Below, piece after piece: positions 37,986 through 51,800 of a stretch of DNA of 64,000 bases (its first letter is position 1; every line of letters begins with the position of its first letter). Both the position numbers and the translations under genes were made by a program. This DNA comes from Plasmodium brasilianum. Its lineage: Eukaryota > Apicomplexa > Aconoidasida > Haemosporida > Plasmodiidae. The DNA lies in NCBI RefSeq assembly GCF_023973825.1, contig NC_090117.1:434001-498000 (forward strand), read 5' to 3'. The notes beneath the pieces were generated by a model. That model was given only the letters and a program-made list of their open reading frames with translations, had not been told where the DNA came from and made no database searches.

Positions 37986-39435
37986 GAATAGTACTATATA
38001 ATTTTATAAAATATAATAATTCATATAGGGTAAATATATAGAAGGTGGTATAAGAAAAATGTACATTATATTGAGTACATATTATTATTTTTATATATAA
38101 TATATATTTATATATATATAAAATTATACATATATATTTATATATATAAATATTTATACATATATTTTTATACATATATTTTTATACATATATTTTTATA
38201 CATATATATTTGTACATATATATTTGTACATATATATTTGTACACCATTATGTTATATTTATTTTATATACATAATTATCTACATTTGTACAATGTTATA
38301 CACACTTACGTACACGATTACAAAAGGAGCGACTAACACACGAACAAAAATATAGTATAAAAAAAAAAATTAAACATGTATGTATTTGTATATACATATA
38401 TATATAACTATATACTACAAAGATACGTGTAATTTACAGCATTACTAAATTAATAGTTTTACCTCTAATTAATGGCCCTTTAGAAAAATTGTGTAACACA
38501 AATATGTTATTCATGTATTTAAATATATACATATAAATTAGAAGGGAGAATTATTATTTTTTTTTTTTTTTCAAAAATAAGGAAGAAAATTGTACTTTTA
38601 TTGAATGTTGAGAAATTTTAGCCATTTGAATGAAAAAAAAAAAAAAAAGATCTAAGGAGAAAATTATACATAATTCGATACTTTCTTTTTATTACCCTAA
38701 AAATATTATATTTCAACAAACCTGAAATTAAATATGACTTAACTATGTTCAGTAAAAAACTCGATAAAAAAAAAAAAAAAAAAAAAAGTGAAAGAAAAAG
38801 TAAAAGTATAAATGAAAAAGAAAAAAATAGACCACCTAAAAATATATATATAGAAATGGTGACCATATATTTTTATCCCCTACTTCATTTTATATTGCAT
38901 TTTCTTAATTTTTTACATTATACCATTTTTGGAAATATGACGTTGTAACAATTTATAATAATGAAATGGTATCACTTGAGAGGAAGGGTTTACATTTAAA
39001 CATCTTGCCATTTTAAAAAATAACAACTTATTATGCACACGTAAATGTTTAATGTAGAGCAAAGTACATTATACAGTTGTGTATATATATACATATTTAT
39101 ACGGGACGGTCATGTAGACTAGGAATATTTAATGTTATAGAATGGAAATAATTTCTTCCATAAAGCGGTGTAGTCATTGTCAAATGTGCTAGCAGATTTC
39201 CCCTCTCTGATGACAAATGTTTCAAGGGGGGGAAATGCATTACCATAAAAGCATATATTTATATACATGTACAAAGTGTAGATATAAAAACAGGATAAAA
39301 AAACTTCTAAGAGGTATTGTTTCCTAGTAATAAATGCTCAGTTCATTAGTGAAGAGGATAACCTTTACAAATATAATTTAATTTAGCATGTGCTTTTTTT
39401 CTTTTTTCTTTTATCGCTTTTCATTTGGACACATA

Positions 39436-39466
<31 letters not shown>

Positions 39467-40635
39467 CAACTCCCAGCCAGACATATGCAAAAACAACTCG
39501 AGTCATTGAAATTTGCTTGTTTTCTTTCAAATGTATAAATTTTAATTGTTTCTTTAATAATAGCACATATATATGAGACACGTTTTCACTATGACTTCCC
39601 TAGAAAATGAACGGAGAAGAAAATATTCTTAAAATTACAATTCGTTCTGCAGTTTTTTCGAATAAATATTTTATCTTTTTCTCGAATTAAGGTTTTTTTT
39701 TGTTTTTTTTTTTTCTTTTTTTGTCACCAAGTTCTTTAACACGCAAATTAGATAAATATAAATATGTACATATAAATGTATATGTATATATATAAATATA
39801 AATTCATACTTATATTTATGAGAATCTGTAAATTTAACATTTTACGTTATTTTCCCTTTTTGCTTTTATTAATATAAAGCACCCATGCACACATGAGGAA
39901 AAAAAAAAAAAATTCTTGCCAGTTCAGAAGAAAAGAAAGAAAGAAAAAAAATTATATGCTTATCACTATTTTTTAAAGGTATAAAAGCTAGTCAAATAAT
40001 AAAAAAAAAAAAATAGAAAAAATAACATTGCGTATTCATAAAAAAAAAAATATATATATATATATACACACATAAATTTACTTATACCCACACATATACG
40101 TATATTTAATATATCTATATTAACATTTATATTTTCTCAGTTCCATTTGCACACAGAAATAATCTAAACCTTTTACAACAGACAAAAAAAAAAAAAAAGC
40201 TTCTTAAAAAAAAAAAATGTGTACCTTTATACCTACCTTTCTGTTTTAAAAAATCATAAATAATAATTAAAAACGTGTGTATATACATATATAATATATG
40301 CGATATACCTACATATTTATACACATACTTATGTATATAAATATATGTATATTTTACACATACGCAACTTTTGAGGAAAAATAGACAGTTTCTACACTTC
40401 TCAACATTTTTGCATTTAATAAATTAAAAATTTTATTCGAATTTTTATTCTCAGAAGGGTTACATTGTAAATGAAATCCCTCTGAAACGTCTTTATTTTC
40501 TTCTTTTTCTTCAGTTTGTCTGTCTATATCTTTCTGTCTCTCTGTCTCTCTTTCTCTCTCTTATTTTTTTTATTTTTTTATTTTAATTTTTTTTTTTTTT
40601 TTGCTTAATAATTTATACTCTCAGAGTAATACAGC
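37033..40635. other. Divergent intergenic spacer, 3.6 kb, extremely AT-rich
   Basis: Promoter-side spacer for two divergent genes. Poly(A) at 37254-37278 and 37956-37981, TA-rich arrays (37560-37720, 38090-38250), (TA)n at 39440-39465. A less AT-rich patch at about 39130-39240 contains ATG MEIISSIKRCSHCQMC then stop, with no further support. A CT-rich tctctctgtctc tract at 40510-40560 lies just ahead of the next start. Confidence 0.75.
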
Positions 40636-42308
40636 ATGAATGATTCATATAAAATTCGCGACTTGAATAAATTTCGATTGAGCGAAGAAAGAATAATTGA
40701 AAAATTCACAAGAGATCGAAATGAAATACTCCTGAATGAATCTCCTGATACACACCTACCCGTGGAGGTTGAGAGGAATAGAGAACCACATCGTTCGAGT
40801 GATGAATGTTTACCTTTAATGAACATTGTGAAAACCGGATGTGATAATCATCGTGGTAATGAACATTTATATATATTGCTTTTTTTTCTTTTTTTATATT
40901 TGACTTCTCTCATAACTGTAAATTATTAATACAGGGAGTAAAAGTGAAATTGTTATAAGAATATTCGCACGTTTATGATATGTGCGTATATCATTTGTGT
41001 TATATATGCATGTACGTATGTATGTATCTACGTATGTGTGTATATACCTGCGTATGTGTGTATGTACCTGCGTATGTGTGTATGTGCCTGCGTATGTGTG
41101 TATGTGCCTGCGTATGTGTGTATGTGTCTGCGTATGTGTGTATGTGTCTGCGTATGTGTGTATGTGCCTGCGTATGTGTGTATGTACCTGCGTATGTGTG
41201 TATGTGTCTGCGTATGTGTGTATGTGTCTGCGTATGTGTGTATGTACCTGCGTATGTATCTACTTAAATTTGTTTTTTCTTTTTTTCTTTTTTTCTTTGC
41301 GTACACCTTCAAACACGCGAGACAACGCGTTTCAAATGAAGTAATTTTTTTTTCCTCTCAGAAGAAAATGACATATCCACATCCACAAAAGATTTTTTTG
41401 TTGAAAGCTTATTATACAAAATAAGGAATTTAGAGAATGAAAAAAAATACTTACTAAAATTCTTAGAAAAAAAAAAAAGAGAGAGATTGAGTACAAAAAG
41501 GCGTTGGAAGCTCAGGTACACTATGAGACAGTGTAAAAAAAAAAAAAAAAAACTAACAAATGCTTAGTTCATGCAGAGAAAAAACCAACAAATGTTCGGT
41601 TCATAAAAAAAAAAAAAAAATGTACTAAATGATTAGTATAATAAAAAAGTGAACTAAAAGAAACACTATTCCAATTCGCATATATACAATTTTGTAGGCA
41701 GCATTTGTCAACTCAGAGAGTAAAAAATATAAATTTTATGAAGACGAATGGTTGCACATGAAATCCCTCGAATATTTCTTCATGTAAGTATATAAAATAA
41801 AAACGAAAAAAGAACAAAGGCTAAGTAAATTAATTTCCCATTAATTTCTTAACCTATCAGTATAAATTCTTGTACAACAGGTATATTATTGTGGCACACG
41901 TAGATTATGGAGTAGCAATAATATTACAATTATCATTATTATTATTTTTTTTATTTTATTATTTTTTATTTTTTATTTTTTATTTTTTATTTTTTATTTA
42001 TTATTTATTATTTATTATTTGTTATTTTTTTTTTTATTATTTATTATTATTTTTTTTTTTTTTTCATTTTCCTTCCCCTGTTGCTTATTCTTTTTTTTAT
42101 TCTTAAGAAATTCTGGAGAAGAGCCCTTGAGACATAAATTAGAATTATTTTATGAAGATACGAATTTATACGAAGTTAACAAAAAAAAAATATATAAAAA
42201 AAATTTAAATGTTCACTTCTTTCATTTTAGAATGAGAAAGTTTCCATTTTGTGTTTCTTCCAATTTGTGTAATCTTACACATACGTACTTGCACGCATAC
42301 ACACATAT

Positions 42309-42356
<48 letters not shown>

Positions 42357-42647
42357 CCCCCATACCCCGCGCAGAAACTGGGGAGTCTTACAGGAGTCCA
42401 AGAAATGTTCATAGAGACGCTAATAGAGGATCATAGAAATTTAATAAAAGAAAAACGTTCTATTTCAAAAAAGTATCATGAAGCAGTGGTATAATATATA
42501 TATATTTTTTTTATTAGTAAAAAAAAAAAATTAAATTATACAATAAAACAAAATAAAAATGCATAAATTTGTGTGTTACATAGTATTGGTATGTTCTCCC
42601 TTTGAGTACTGTACCATTTACTAAATTATTTTTCACATATGTGCATG

Positions 42648-42684
<37 letters not shown>

Positions 42685-43063
42685 CTATATAGGATGCAAA
42701 CTTTCAACTGTATCAACAAAACGAAATGCTCAAGGCTCAAAATATAAGCCTCTTAGAGAAAAGCAAAGACATAATAAACGAGGAACTAGTAATTATTAAC
42801 TATATTTCTGGAAATTACAAAATCTCTACGTCCCTATTTTCCACTTAAAAAAATGCGAATTGGGTGTAACATTTATATATACGTACGTACATATATATAC
42901 AACTGCATGTACGTATACTTACATATAGATATACATATAATCATTCTTTTTTTTCCCTTTTCCCTTTTTTCCTTAATTTTTGGCTTACTAGCAAAACAAA
43001 TTGGAAGCGCTCAACTTGTCCCTTATATATGTTCAAAAGGAAAATCTTCATTTGAAAGGTTTC

Positions 43064-43096
<33 letters not shown>

Positions 43097-43547
43097 GTAT
43101 GTGTGTACATTTGTGCACGGGTACATACATACATACACACGTATAAGTATATACCCACGAATACACCCATGTATACACACACACCCACTCGTACTTGTAT
43201 TTTCCCCCTTATTCAGAAGTGCTTGACCAATATTCCAGGCTGATAACTAACATAAAGATTTGTCCGGCAGTAAATAAGAAATATGAGTTCATTGTTTAAT
43301 ACAATACACATGTACACACTGTGCGCATAAGTATATGCCGCTTATCTATTTAAACCTCATTAAAAGTTATACTAATTTTTTACCTGTTTCTCGTTTGTAT
43401 TTGCTCTAACATCGTTGTGCTCTATTTTGCTTTTCTTCGCTTTGCTATATTATACTGTGCCATATTTTATTATTTTAATTTTGTTTCTTTTAGGCTAATT
43501 TTCTTGAGGAAGAACTGGACAAGTTTAAAACCTATTTGTTAATTTAA
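40636..43547 (+). CDS. Coiled-coil protein, 9 exons, frame broken at poly(A)
   Basis: Exons: 40636-40855, 41362-41515, 41698-41783, 42108-42210 (end may be 42174), 42375-42488, 42693-42788, 42992-43058, 43217-43269, 43494-43547. All borders are GT/AG. Phases match everywhere except inside exon 2, where a run of 12 A (41467-41478) needs 13 or 10. Then exon 2 ends [13 protein letters not shown] in phase 0 and exon 3 continues [18 protein letters not shown]; as written, exon 3 would hit a stop. With 13 A the total is 948 nt, 315 residues. Heptad-rich stretches: [68 protein letters not shown]. No signal peptide or catalytic motif is seen and no family is recognised. Confidence 0.75.
41026..41262. 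repeat. 20-bp array in intron 1 of the coiled-coil gene
   Basis: About twelve copies of gcctgcgtatgtgtgtatgt with variants gtctg and acctg at one end of the unit. It is unusually GC-rich for this window, and open in several frames without being coding. Confidence 0.92.
41467..41478 (+). other. 12-A tract breaking the reading frame in exon 2
   Basis: The donor at 41516 and acceptor at 41697 are in phase only with the frame reading [13 protein letters not shown] after the tract, which is off by one from the frame before it. Confidence 0.85.
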
Positions 43548-45253
43548 TAATAAGACCGTAGATGATGACTAAATCCATTTGACCGTTTCTCAAGTGTAAC
43601 ACCACAGTGAAATTTACTTGTTGTAAATGTTTAATTAATTATTTATTTATAAATATTATAATTTTTAATGCTTATAAAAGAAAAAAAATAATAAAAAAAA
43701 TAATAAAAAAAATAATAAAAAAAAAAAATAAAAAAAAAAAAAATAATAATAAAATAATAATAATAATAAATGGAAGTATTTTATCCTTTGTTCTTTTTTC
43801 ATTGTTTTTATTATCTCGACAAGTTCAATATTGCTATTCATTCACATTTATTTTTGCGCTCCCATACATCTCGTCTATTTTTCCTCTTCCCTCTTTTATG
43901 TAATTATTCATTTTTAATTTTCCTCAAAATTAACCCCTTCTAACGATACCTACATTTTATGCTTTATTCTTATCACAGTAGTACAAATGGCAAACATGCA
44001 TGCACAGGAAAAGGCAGTTAAGAATTTTGTACATGATTAAGTGAATATACCTAACTATGCATAATTGTTCTATATTCTTATATCATGTTATTCCTTACTA
44101 TATCATACTATGCAATAATATACCAACATGGTATATACATACATATAATGCACATATGTATGTTTGCGCTACCGCCCTTTTTAATTAATGTTTATTAGTG
44201 CGATACTGATCGTTTTGTATAGCTGTACCTTTTTATTTATGTTTTTATAACATTTTATGTTTGAACTATTTTACTTGATCGCTTATTCGTTATATGTGCA
44301 TTTACATATACGTATATGCCTACATATACATAAGTATTTAAGTCTTTTTCCCGGCTATTTATGCCCTCATATTAATAATTATACTTTTACTGCCTATTCA
44401 TTTGGTTTTTAAGTGCATACGAGCATATATATTCATATGTATGTATATACATATATTTACATTTGCACCTTTTTCTTTCATTCGCATTATGTGATACAAT
44501 TTGACTCTTATTTTTACGAATTCGTAAAAACATTTATAAATACAAAAAGAAAAAAAAAAATTGCACTGCATCACATCATAGCATAATACATCAGATCCCA
44601 TTTTGAAATATTGTACTCATGCAGCATGTATGAGTAAAACATATTGCGTGAGTTACATACTTTATTTCTCATAAGTGAAGCTCACCTATTTCTGCTACCC
44701 GAAAGAACAGCGAACATTCATCTACATAAAATTTCACACCTACTCAGTCCATATATTTTGAGAAGGAAAAAAAAAAATTATGTACACTTTTTTTTAAAAA
44801 TTAGTGAAATTATGTTGGTTCATTTTTGTTGTTCATTTTGAAGAGATTTATTTTTTTAACAAAAGAAAAGTTTAAACGTTTCGGGATGATCATAAAAATT
44901 GTAGAATAGTGAATGACAGGAAAACGAATGATAACAAGGATAAGCAATTATACATGGACTCTTCTTAAAAATAAAGAGATTTGTACAAATATCATATCAA
45001 ACGCTTAATGAGTCTCCAAATTTCTATCTAAAATGTGTAAAAATAGTGAGCACCACAAACATATGTTTGTATCATCAGCTGTATATCTTAAAGAAAAAAC
45101 AGAAAAAAAAAAAAATTTATACTAATCGGACAAAAAAAAAAAAAAAAAAGCATGCATAAAGCTACTAGCTTAATTATCATCCCAAGAAGCCTTAGCAATG
45201 GGCACTTTTCACGAAAAAAACAAAGCAAAAAATGCGAAGCAAATTTATCATAG

Positions 45254-45400
45254 AAAAATGAGCATAACAAATTTAGTGTGGCAAAATGAGCGTAACAAAT
45301 TTAGTGTGGCAAAATGAGCGTAACAAATTTAGTGTGGCAAAATGAGCGTAACAAATTTAGTGTGGCAAAATGAGCGTAACAAATTTAGTGTGGCAAAATG
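45254..45400. repeat. 28-bp minisatellite
   Basis: Five near-identical copies of a 28-bp unit (aaaatgagcgtaacaaattt then agtgtggc). The outer copies carry single changes. Confidence 0.9.
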
Positions 45401-45750
45401 AGCTTGGCAAAATGAATGTACGTACGATTCTGAAAATAAGAGTTCCAAAACAATAATACTGAAGAAGCATTTTCTTGCTTGACCTTCATTTAAAAATTTA
45501 ACTTAAAACCTTGTTGCCAATGCGTAGATACGCCTTTTCGTGAATGAACCAATATACGAGTACATATATGCATATGCATAATATGTATGTATAAGTCGCT
45601 TAGCAGACGCATTTACTGTTGTACGCCGTTACTGTGCACTGCGCAAAGGAAAATTTGTTACCCTAATTGGATGTTCTCTCATTGCTTCTAGCTTCTCCCT
45701 ACTGACTGTGCTCTGCTCTAGCTACTCGCTGTTTTCTCCTTAACATTATG

Positions 45751-45864
45751 TCCCTATACTTTGTCCCTATACTTTGTCCCTATACTTTGTCCCTATTACT
45801 TTATCCCTATTACTTTATCTCTATTACTTTATCCCTATTACTTTATCCCTATTACTTTATCCCT
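45751..45864. repeat. 14-15-bp tccctattactttat array
   Basis: About eight copies, the first three lacking one base (tccctatactttg). It lies immediately 3' of the kinase coding end, so it is probably in that gene's 3' UTR. Confidence 0.85.
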
Positions 45865-45887
45865 GTTTCCATACAACCCAGTCCCAA

Positions 45888-48800
45888 CTATACTAGATCA
45901 GCAAAACAATAATGAATCAGAGCCTCCCTCGCGTTCTGTATTCTCGTAAATGGGTTTGGGTCTAAAAGACGCAAACATAAATCTAGGACTTCAGGATGTT
46001 GTTTCCAAATAAAAGGATCAAAATGTGGCTTAGTGTGGGTTAATATTTTTTTTTTTAAATGAATAGACATATTATTATTAATTTCAAATGGAAATCTTCC
46101 ATCCATTAGTGCATATAAAATAACTCCACATGCCCATATGTCATTACCAGTAGATATAATTCCATCTAATGACTCTGGTGACATATAAGGTGCAGTGCCA
46201 CAGATATTCTTTGAAGTTGTACTTCTACTATCACTATTAAAATTACCATTATTATAAACATGCTCCATCATGTCCATATCAATTAAACATAAATCACTGT
46301 ATGAATTATTGTTATCCTTTCTTTCCCTTCTGTCTTTTTTAACACTATTGCTCTTTACTTCTTTGCGCTTTGTGTATTTCCCTTCATGTAGTTGGAGACT
46401 CCTTAAGGGAAGGTTGTTCCTCTTCGACTCATAATTACCGTCACTAGCATTGCCTCTATTATTTCCGATGCTCCTACTACTCCCCCTTTTAGTGGTGTTT
46501 ATAAGTGTTTTGCAACCCTTAGGAATAAAGCGCGTATGCACGTAATTACTACTACTACTACTACCATTACGCATTTTCCTTGGAATCTTAAAACCCTTTC
46601 TAAAATTATAATTCTCAGCGGTATAGATCCGAGGTTCATATGAATTTATGGATATCAAGGAATTTTTGGAAATAAAAGAATCGAGAGAAGTCTTAGAAGA
46701 AGAAGAAGAAGAAGAAGAAGAAGAAGAAGAAACTCCTATTCTACCTCCTGCTCCTCTTTCTCTTTCATTCTTGACAATTTCTTCATCCTTCTCATTAAAA
46801 TCCTTTTCTTTCCTTCCTCTTTCAAAATGAGGTGGTGGATTTATCTCGTTGTTGCACAAGTAAGGGGCGTTTAGTCCAATATGACTGTTGCTGTCGTTTC
46901 CTGAATAGTCATCTTCATAGTAGCTCTCACTGCAGTAGTGTTCATTATCATAATAATCACTATCGCTAGCATCTCCTCCACAGTTAGCTTCTTCCGAATC
47001 ACTGTCATTGTACAACTCATAGTTTATTCTATCCGCAGAAGTGGTATATTTCGCGCGACTCCCCCCCTCACCTTGTAAATTCATCAAAAATGGGTAGTTA
47101 TAGTTGTAGTTGCAGCAGTAGTCTTTGCTTCTAAACGCTCTTCTCCTAACATGTCGAGCACCTCTTAACGTCCTGCTTCCACATGATACTGATCTATTGC
47201 CCTCTTCAGATATATACGGAACATTACTATCAGCTAGTCTGTAGGAGGTGCCAAAATTTTCATAATTCATATTTGCTTTTCTTTTTTTCCTAAACATAAT
47301 GTTTTCAAATTTAATATCTCTATGTATCATATCCTTTGAATGTAAGAAGTCTAGAGCTAAGAGTAGGTTCTTCATTATCTTTTTTACTTCATATACATTT
47401 AACGAATCCGGTGCAAGAGACATAAAATAGTCGAATAAAGTACATCCTTCACAAAAATCCATAATTATACAGTTATAATTTTTTGCAGTAAATACATCAT
47501 ATATGGATATAATATTTTTATGTGGGTTACTTTTTAAAAATAAATATTTTTTTGTAAAATTGTTTGCATATTTTGAATCATTATCCTGATAATTTCCTTT
47601 TTCTTTTAAAACGATCTTCATTGCATATGTTTTCTTATCATTTACATTTATGCATTTATACACTTGTGACTTATCTCCATAATATATTAAATCGACTATA
47701 TAGTATACATTATTATTACTGTGCGTATTGGGGGTATTGCACTTATTGGGTGTATTGCACTTATTGGGTGTATTGCACTTATTGGGTGTATTGCACTTAT
47801 TGGGTGTATTGCACTTATTGGGTGTATTGCACTTATTGGGTGTATTGCACGTACTGGGCGTATTGAACGTACTGGGCTTATTGCACGTACTGGGCTTATT
47901 GCACGTACTGGGCTTATTGCACGTACTGGGCGTATTGAACGTATTGCTCGTTTCATTTGTGTAGGGAACTGAGTCAACAGCACACAGAGAGCACCATCCA
48001 TTATCAATCTTATCGATGGTTCTGTTCCCGTACGCATCATTCCCATTTAATGAGTTACTCGTTTTACTTTTCTGGTCATGTTGTTTACTGGAAGTTCTTC
48101 TGTCTCTAAGAAAATCTCTATCATTAGAAACAGCGTTAGAAGCACTGTTAGAAGCTTCTATAGAAGCCTCTCCAAAAGCAGCAGTGTTATCTTCCCTTTC
48201 ATTCCCTTTCCTTATTAATTCCAGGCTTTTCCCCCTCTCCTCCATGGGACTTCTTCCTGTGCACCTACTCGCAATGCAAAATTCACATGCTGATATTAAA
48301 GAACAAAAACAACAATTGTTAGAGCCTTTTACAAGATTCCGTTCTCCCTCTTTTTTTAACTGATTTTTGCATTTTTTCATTATATTTCTGCATATTACCT
48401 CGTCAAATGTATAGGGGTAATAATTCTTTCCTTCCTTAATACTTCTCTGTTTGCCGTTTTCTAAAACGTATGGCCTAACTTCATACATTTTATTCAATAT
48501 GATGTTATTGCCACCCCCCGTTTTTGCTACATGTACATGTTCAGGTACTTCGAAACTGTTAAACAGATGTAACTTATTCGACATGGTAAATTTTAAATCA
48601 TTATCTGTGTTATTCTTTTCTATAATACTTGTGGAATAAGCCTTTAAAATGTTCCTCTTATCACCTGCTTTTAAGGGGGTCTTCTTCTCTTTAATGCTTT
48701 CATTAGTGTATAATGCTACCCTTTTTTGGATCCTGTATGGGTCTGACTTATGGCTCAGATTATCTCTATCAGTGTCATTGCTATTACTACTGTCACTGAC

Positions 48801-51800
48801 ACTATCACTATCACTGCCGCTACCATTTCCAATCCCACCTATCCTACCCTTTCTCACACTATATTGATAATTGTGTAGAGAGTCAGGCTTACATCCCATG
48901 TTTCCGTTTAACACCTTTTCCACAGTGTGCTTTAACAATTTAACATATGGCAACAGCGATTCTTCCTTGCTCTTTAGTGGTGGCATCGGTTCTTCCTTAT
49001 TCTTAAAATTCTTTTTTTTTTTTTTTTTTCTTTTTTTTTTTTTTTTTATTCATCATTTCTTCCTTTCTTTTTTTTTTCTTTATAAAGTACCTAAAGCGTA
49101 AATTTCCACTAGGACCTATACGCCTATTATATATTTCTTTTTCGTACGAAAAAATGGAAAGATTAATTTGTTTATTCCTCTTAATATATTGTATTTTCTC
49201 ATTCTTTTTCTCTTTAACATACTTTTTCATAATTAAAAAGGATTTATCTTTTTTAAGTTCTTTTACTGAATGGTGTATTCTTAACGCATTCAAAGAGCAT
49301 GTTTTATTATTGTTCAGGCTCCTTGTATCGTCATAATATGTGGAGGTAGTACTTCTACTGTTTTTATTGCCATAATTTTGCGCCTTTTTAAATGCTATTG
49401 TTTTTACTTGCTCTTTTGCCTTTACTCCTCTTTTCCTTATATCATTCGTATTCTTCTTTTTTATTTTTTTTAATTTTTTAAGTCTTATGTTTTTAAAAAC
49501 CATATAACCTTCCATACTCTGCATTTTATTCTTTGTAAAGCCAGAATTCATATTTGAAAATATACTTCTGTGGCTTCTCTTCGAAAGTCCTTTACTGTCA
49601 CTACCGTTGTCACTATGACTATTATTTGCTCTTTCACTTCCTGTTACACTACCATTTTCACTATCTTTCCCAGCGCTGTGATTACTCCTCCTATCGTTCA
49701 AGTTGCTTCCTTCACCTCGTTCAAAACCAAGACTACTACTGAAACAGACATCATCACCTGCACACACACATCTGTTGCCCTTATAAACCTCTTTGTTACT
49801 AACATATTTATTTTTGCAAAAAATATTAACTAAACTATTTCGATCATTTCGATCATTTTCATCATTTCGATCATTTCGATCATTTTCATCATTTCGATCA
49901 TTTCGATCATTTTCATCATTTCGATCATTTCGATCATTTCGATCATTTACATCATTTCCATCATTTCGATCATGTCGATCATTCTGATCATTACATTCAA
50001 AAGGTCTATTACTACTTATGTGTTGGTTATACACGAAACGGTCATCCATGTTGTGTTTACTTCTATTTGTTATGGTCCCATCAAAGCTCCTATTTTTGAT
50101 CAGAGTGCTAAAGTGCAAAATATTTTCTTTTGAGATAGTAAATATTTGCGCGTTCTTTACTCTTGATTCAAATAAAAGGCAAGATTTCGATTTAGGATAT
50201 AGTGTCTTTGCAGTTTTACCATCATTGTTATTACTGGTGTTATTCCTGTCATTTTTATTTTCGTTCCTCCTATTATCTTCAGAATCCCCACTGCAATCAC
50301 TACAACCGCTACAATTGATGCATCCTCTTCGACTGCGATATGAACTAACCCATGTTTCGTTATTTTCATTGATTTTGAATTCATGCTTGAAGACACTGTT
50401 CATGGGAAGTGGCCTGGTGGGTTTATCAGCAAACAACGATTTGCTGTTGATATCATTTAAAATTTTGTAGTTTTTATAAGAACTAACACTAGCCTGTTTT
50501 TTATTTTTATCCCTTCTCTTTTTATTCTTCCATTTATTAAAACACGTATCATGCGTCATATGTAAATCCTGAAAACTTTGTGCCGTTTCTATTTCCATCC
50601 TGTTTTTCCTTTTTTCCCCTTTACTACGTCTGCTTGCATAATTATTAAAGCAATTACAACTATTATTACTGCCACTACTACTATTACCATTGCCACTACC
50701 GCTACTATTGCCACTACCGCTATTACCATTGCCACTACCGCTACTATTGCCACTACCGCTATTACCATTGCCACTACCGCTATTACCATTGCCACTACCG
50801 CTATTACCATTGCCACTACCGCTACTATTGCCACTACCGCTATTACCATTGCCACTACCGCTACAACTACTACTACCGTTACCAATACTACTACCGTTAC
50901 CACTACCATTACTCTTCTTCTTCTTATTTTTTTTTTTTACAATTCGACGTTCACTCATTAGCAGACATTCACTGTGTGCTTTTTTATTCGGTAGATTTTT
51001 AAAAATGTTATTGCCAAGTACATGTTTTTTCTTTTTGCAACTATTTAAAGCACTTCTTCCCTTCAGACTTTGCATTTCATCCTTGCCCTCCTCCCATGTT
51101 TTGTCATTTTCTTTATCCAGTTCATTCTTTTTTTTTTTTTTTGTTTTAACTTTTTTGATATTTCTCATACTTTTTAAAATAGTTAATTGTTTTTCATTAT
51201 ATCGTGAGCTGTTTCGTTCATGCATAAAATTGCAAAAAAAACCAGACTCACAATTGCTATAATAATAATTATTATCATTATCATTATTATTATCATTATT
51301 ATCATTATTATCATTATTATTATCATTATTATCATTATTATTATCATTATTATTATCATTGTTGATATTTTGATGATCGATCGTGCTACTATCCGTTCTG
51401 CTGCTATTACCGTCAGTAACGTAACAGCTAGTGATAAAACTTCTACCATTTTTATGATTATAAATGCATTTGCTGTCTCTACGAGGGAACCACCTTGTAA
51501 TGATCATTCCTCTTTTAACGTGTGTGTTACCATTTAAATCATTTGAGTCTGTGCTAAAACTTTTAATAAAACACTTTGACATGTTATTATATTTTTTTTC
51601 TGCGTGAGAACTGCCTAGTTGATTGTTCCTATTTTTTACCATAATCCTTTTTGTTTTTGCGCACGAAGGGAATTTAGGGTTGTTCATACTTCGGCCCCTG
51701 TAGACGCCCTCCTCACTACTTCCTTCAATGCCACTTGTATTGCAACCACTTCCTTTGCTACTCACCCTTCTTCCTACACTACTGAGACGTCTACTCTCCT

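Larger units (their letters stand above)
43548..45887. other. Convergent 3' spacer with two minisatellites
   Basis: Between the coiled-coil gene (+) and the kinase gene (-). It contains an (AATAA)-rich tract (43680-43770), a 28-bp array (45254-45400) and a 14-15-bp array (45751-45864) that comes within 25 bp of the kinase stop. No coding signal was seen. Confidence 0.75.

Noticed and set aside
37033..40635. Possible centromere because of extreme AT content
   Set aside because: Plasmodium centromeres are a compact ~2-kb core of about 97% AT. This spacer has many GC-containing stretches and ordinary promoter-like features.
41870..41930. Extra exon [11 protein letters not shown] between exons 3 and 4 of the coiled-coil gene
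   Set aside because: Direct splicing of exon 3 (ends AT) to 42108 (starts AAATTCTGG) keeps phase; including this segment leads to a stop.
45254..45400. CRISPR-like spacing of 28-bp repeats
   Set aside because: The copies are head-to-tail with no spacers, and the organism is a eukaryote; this is a minisatellite.
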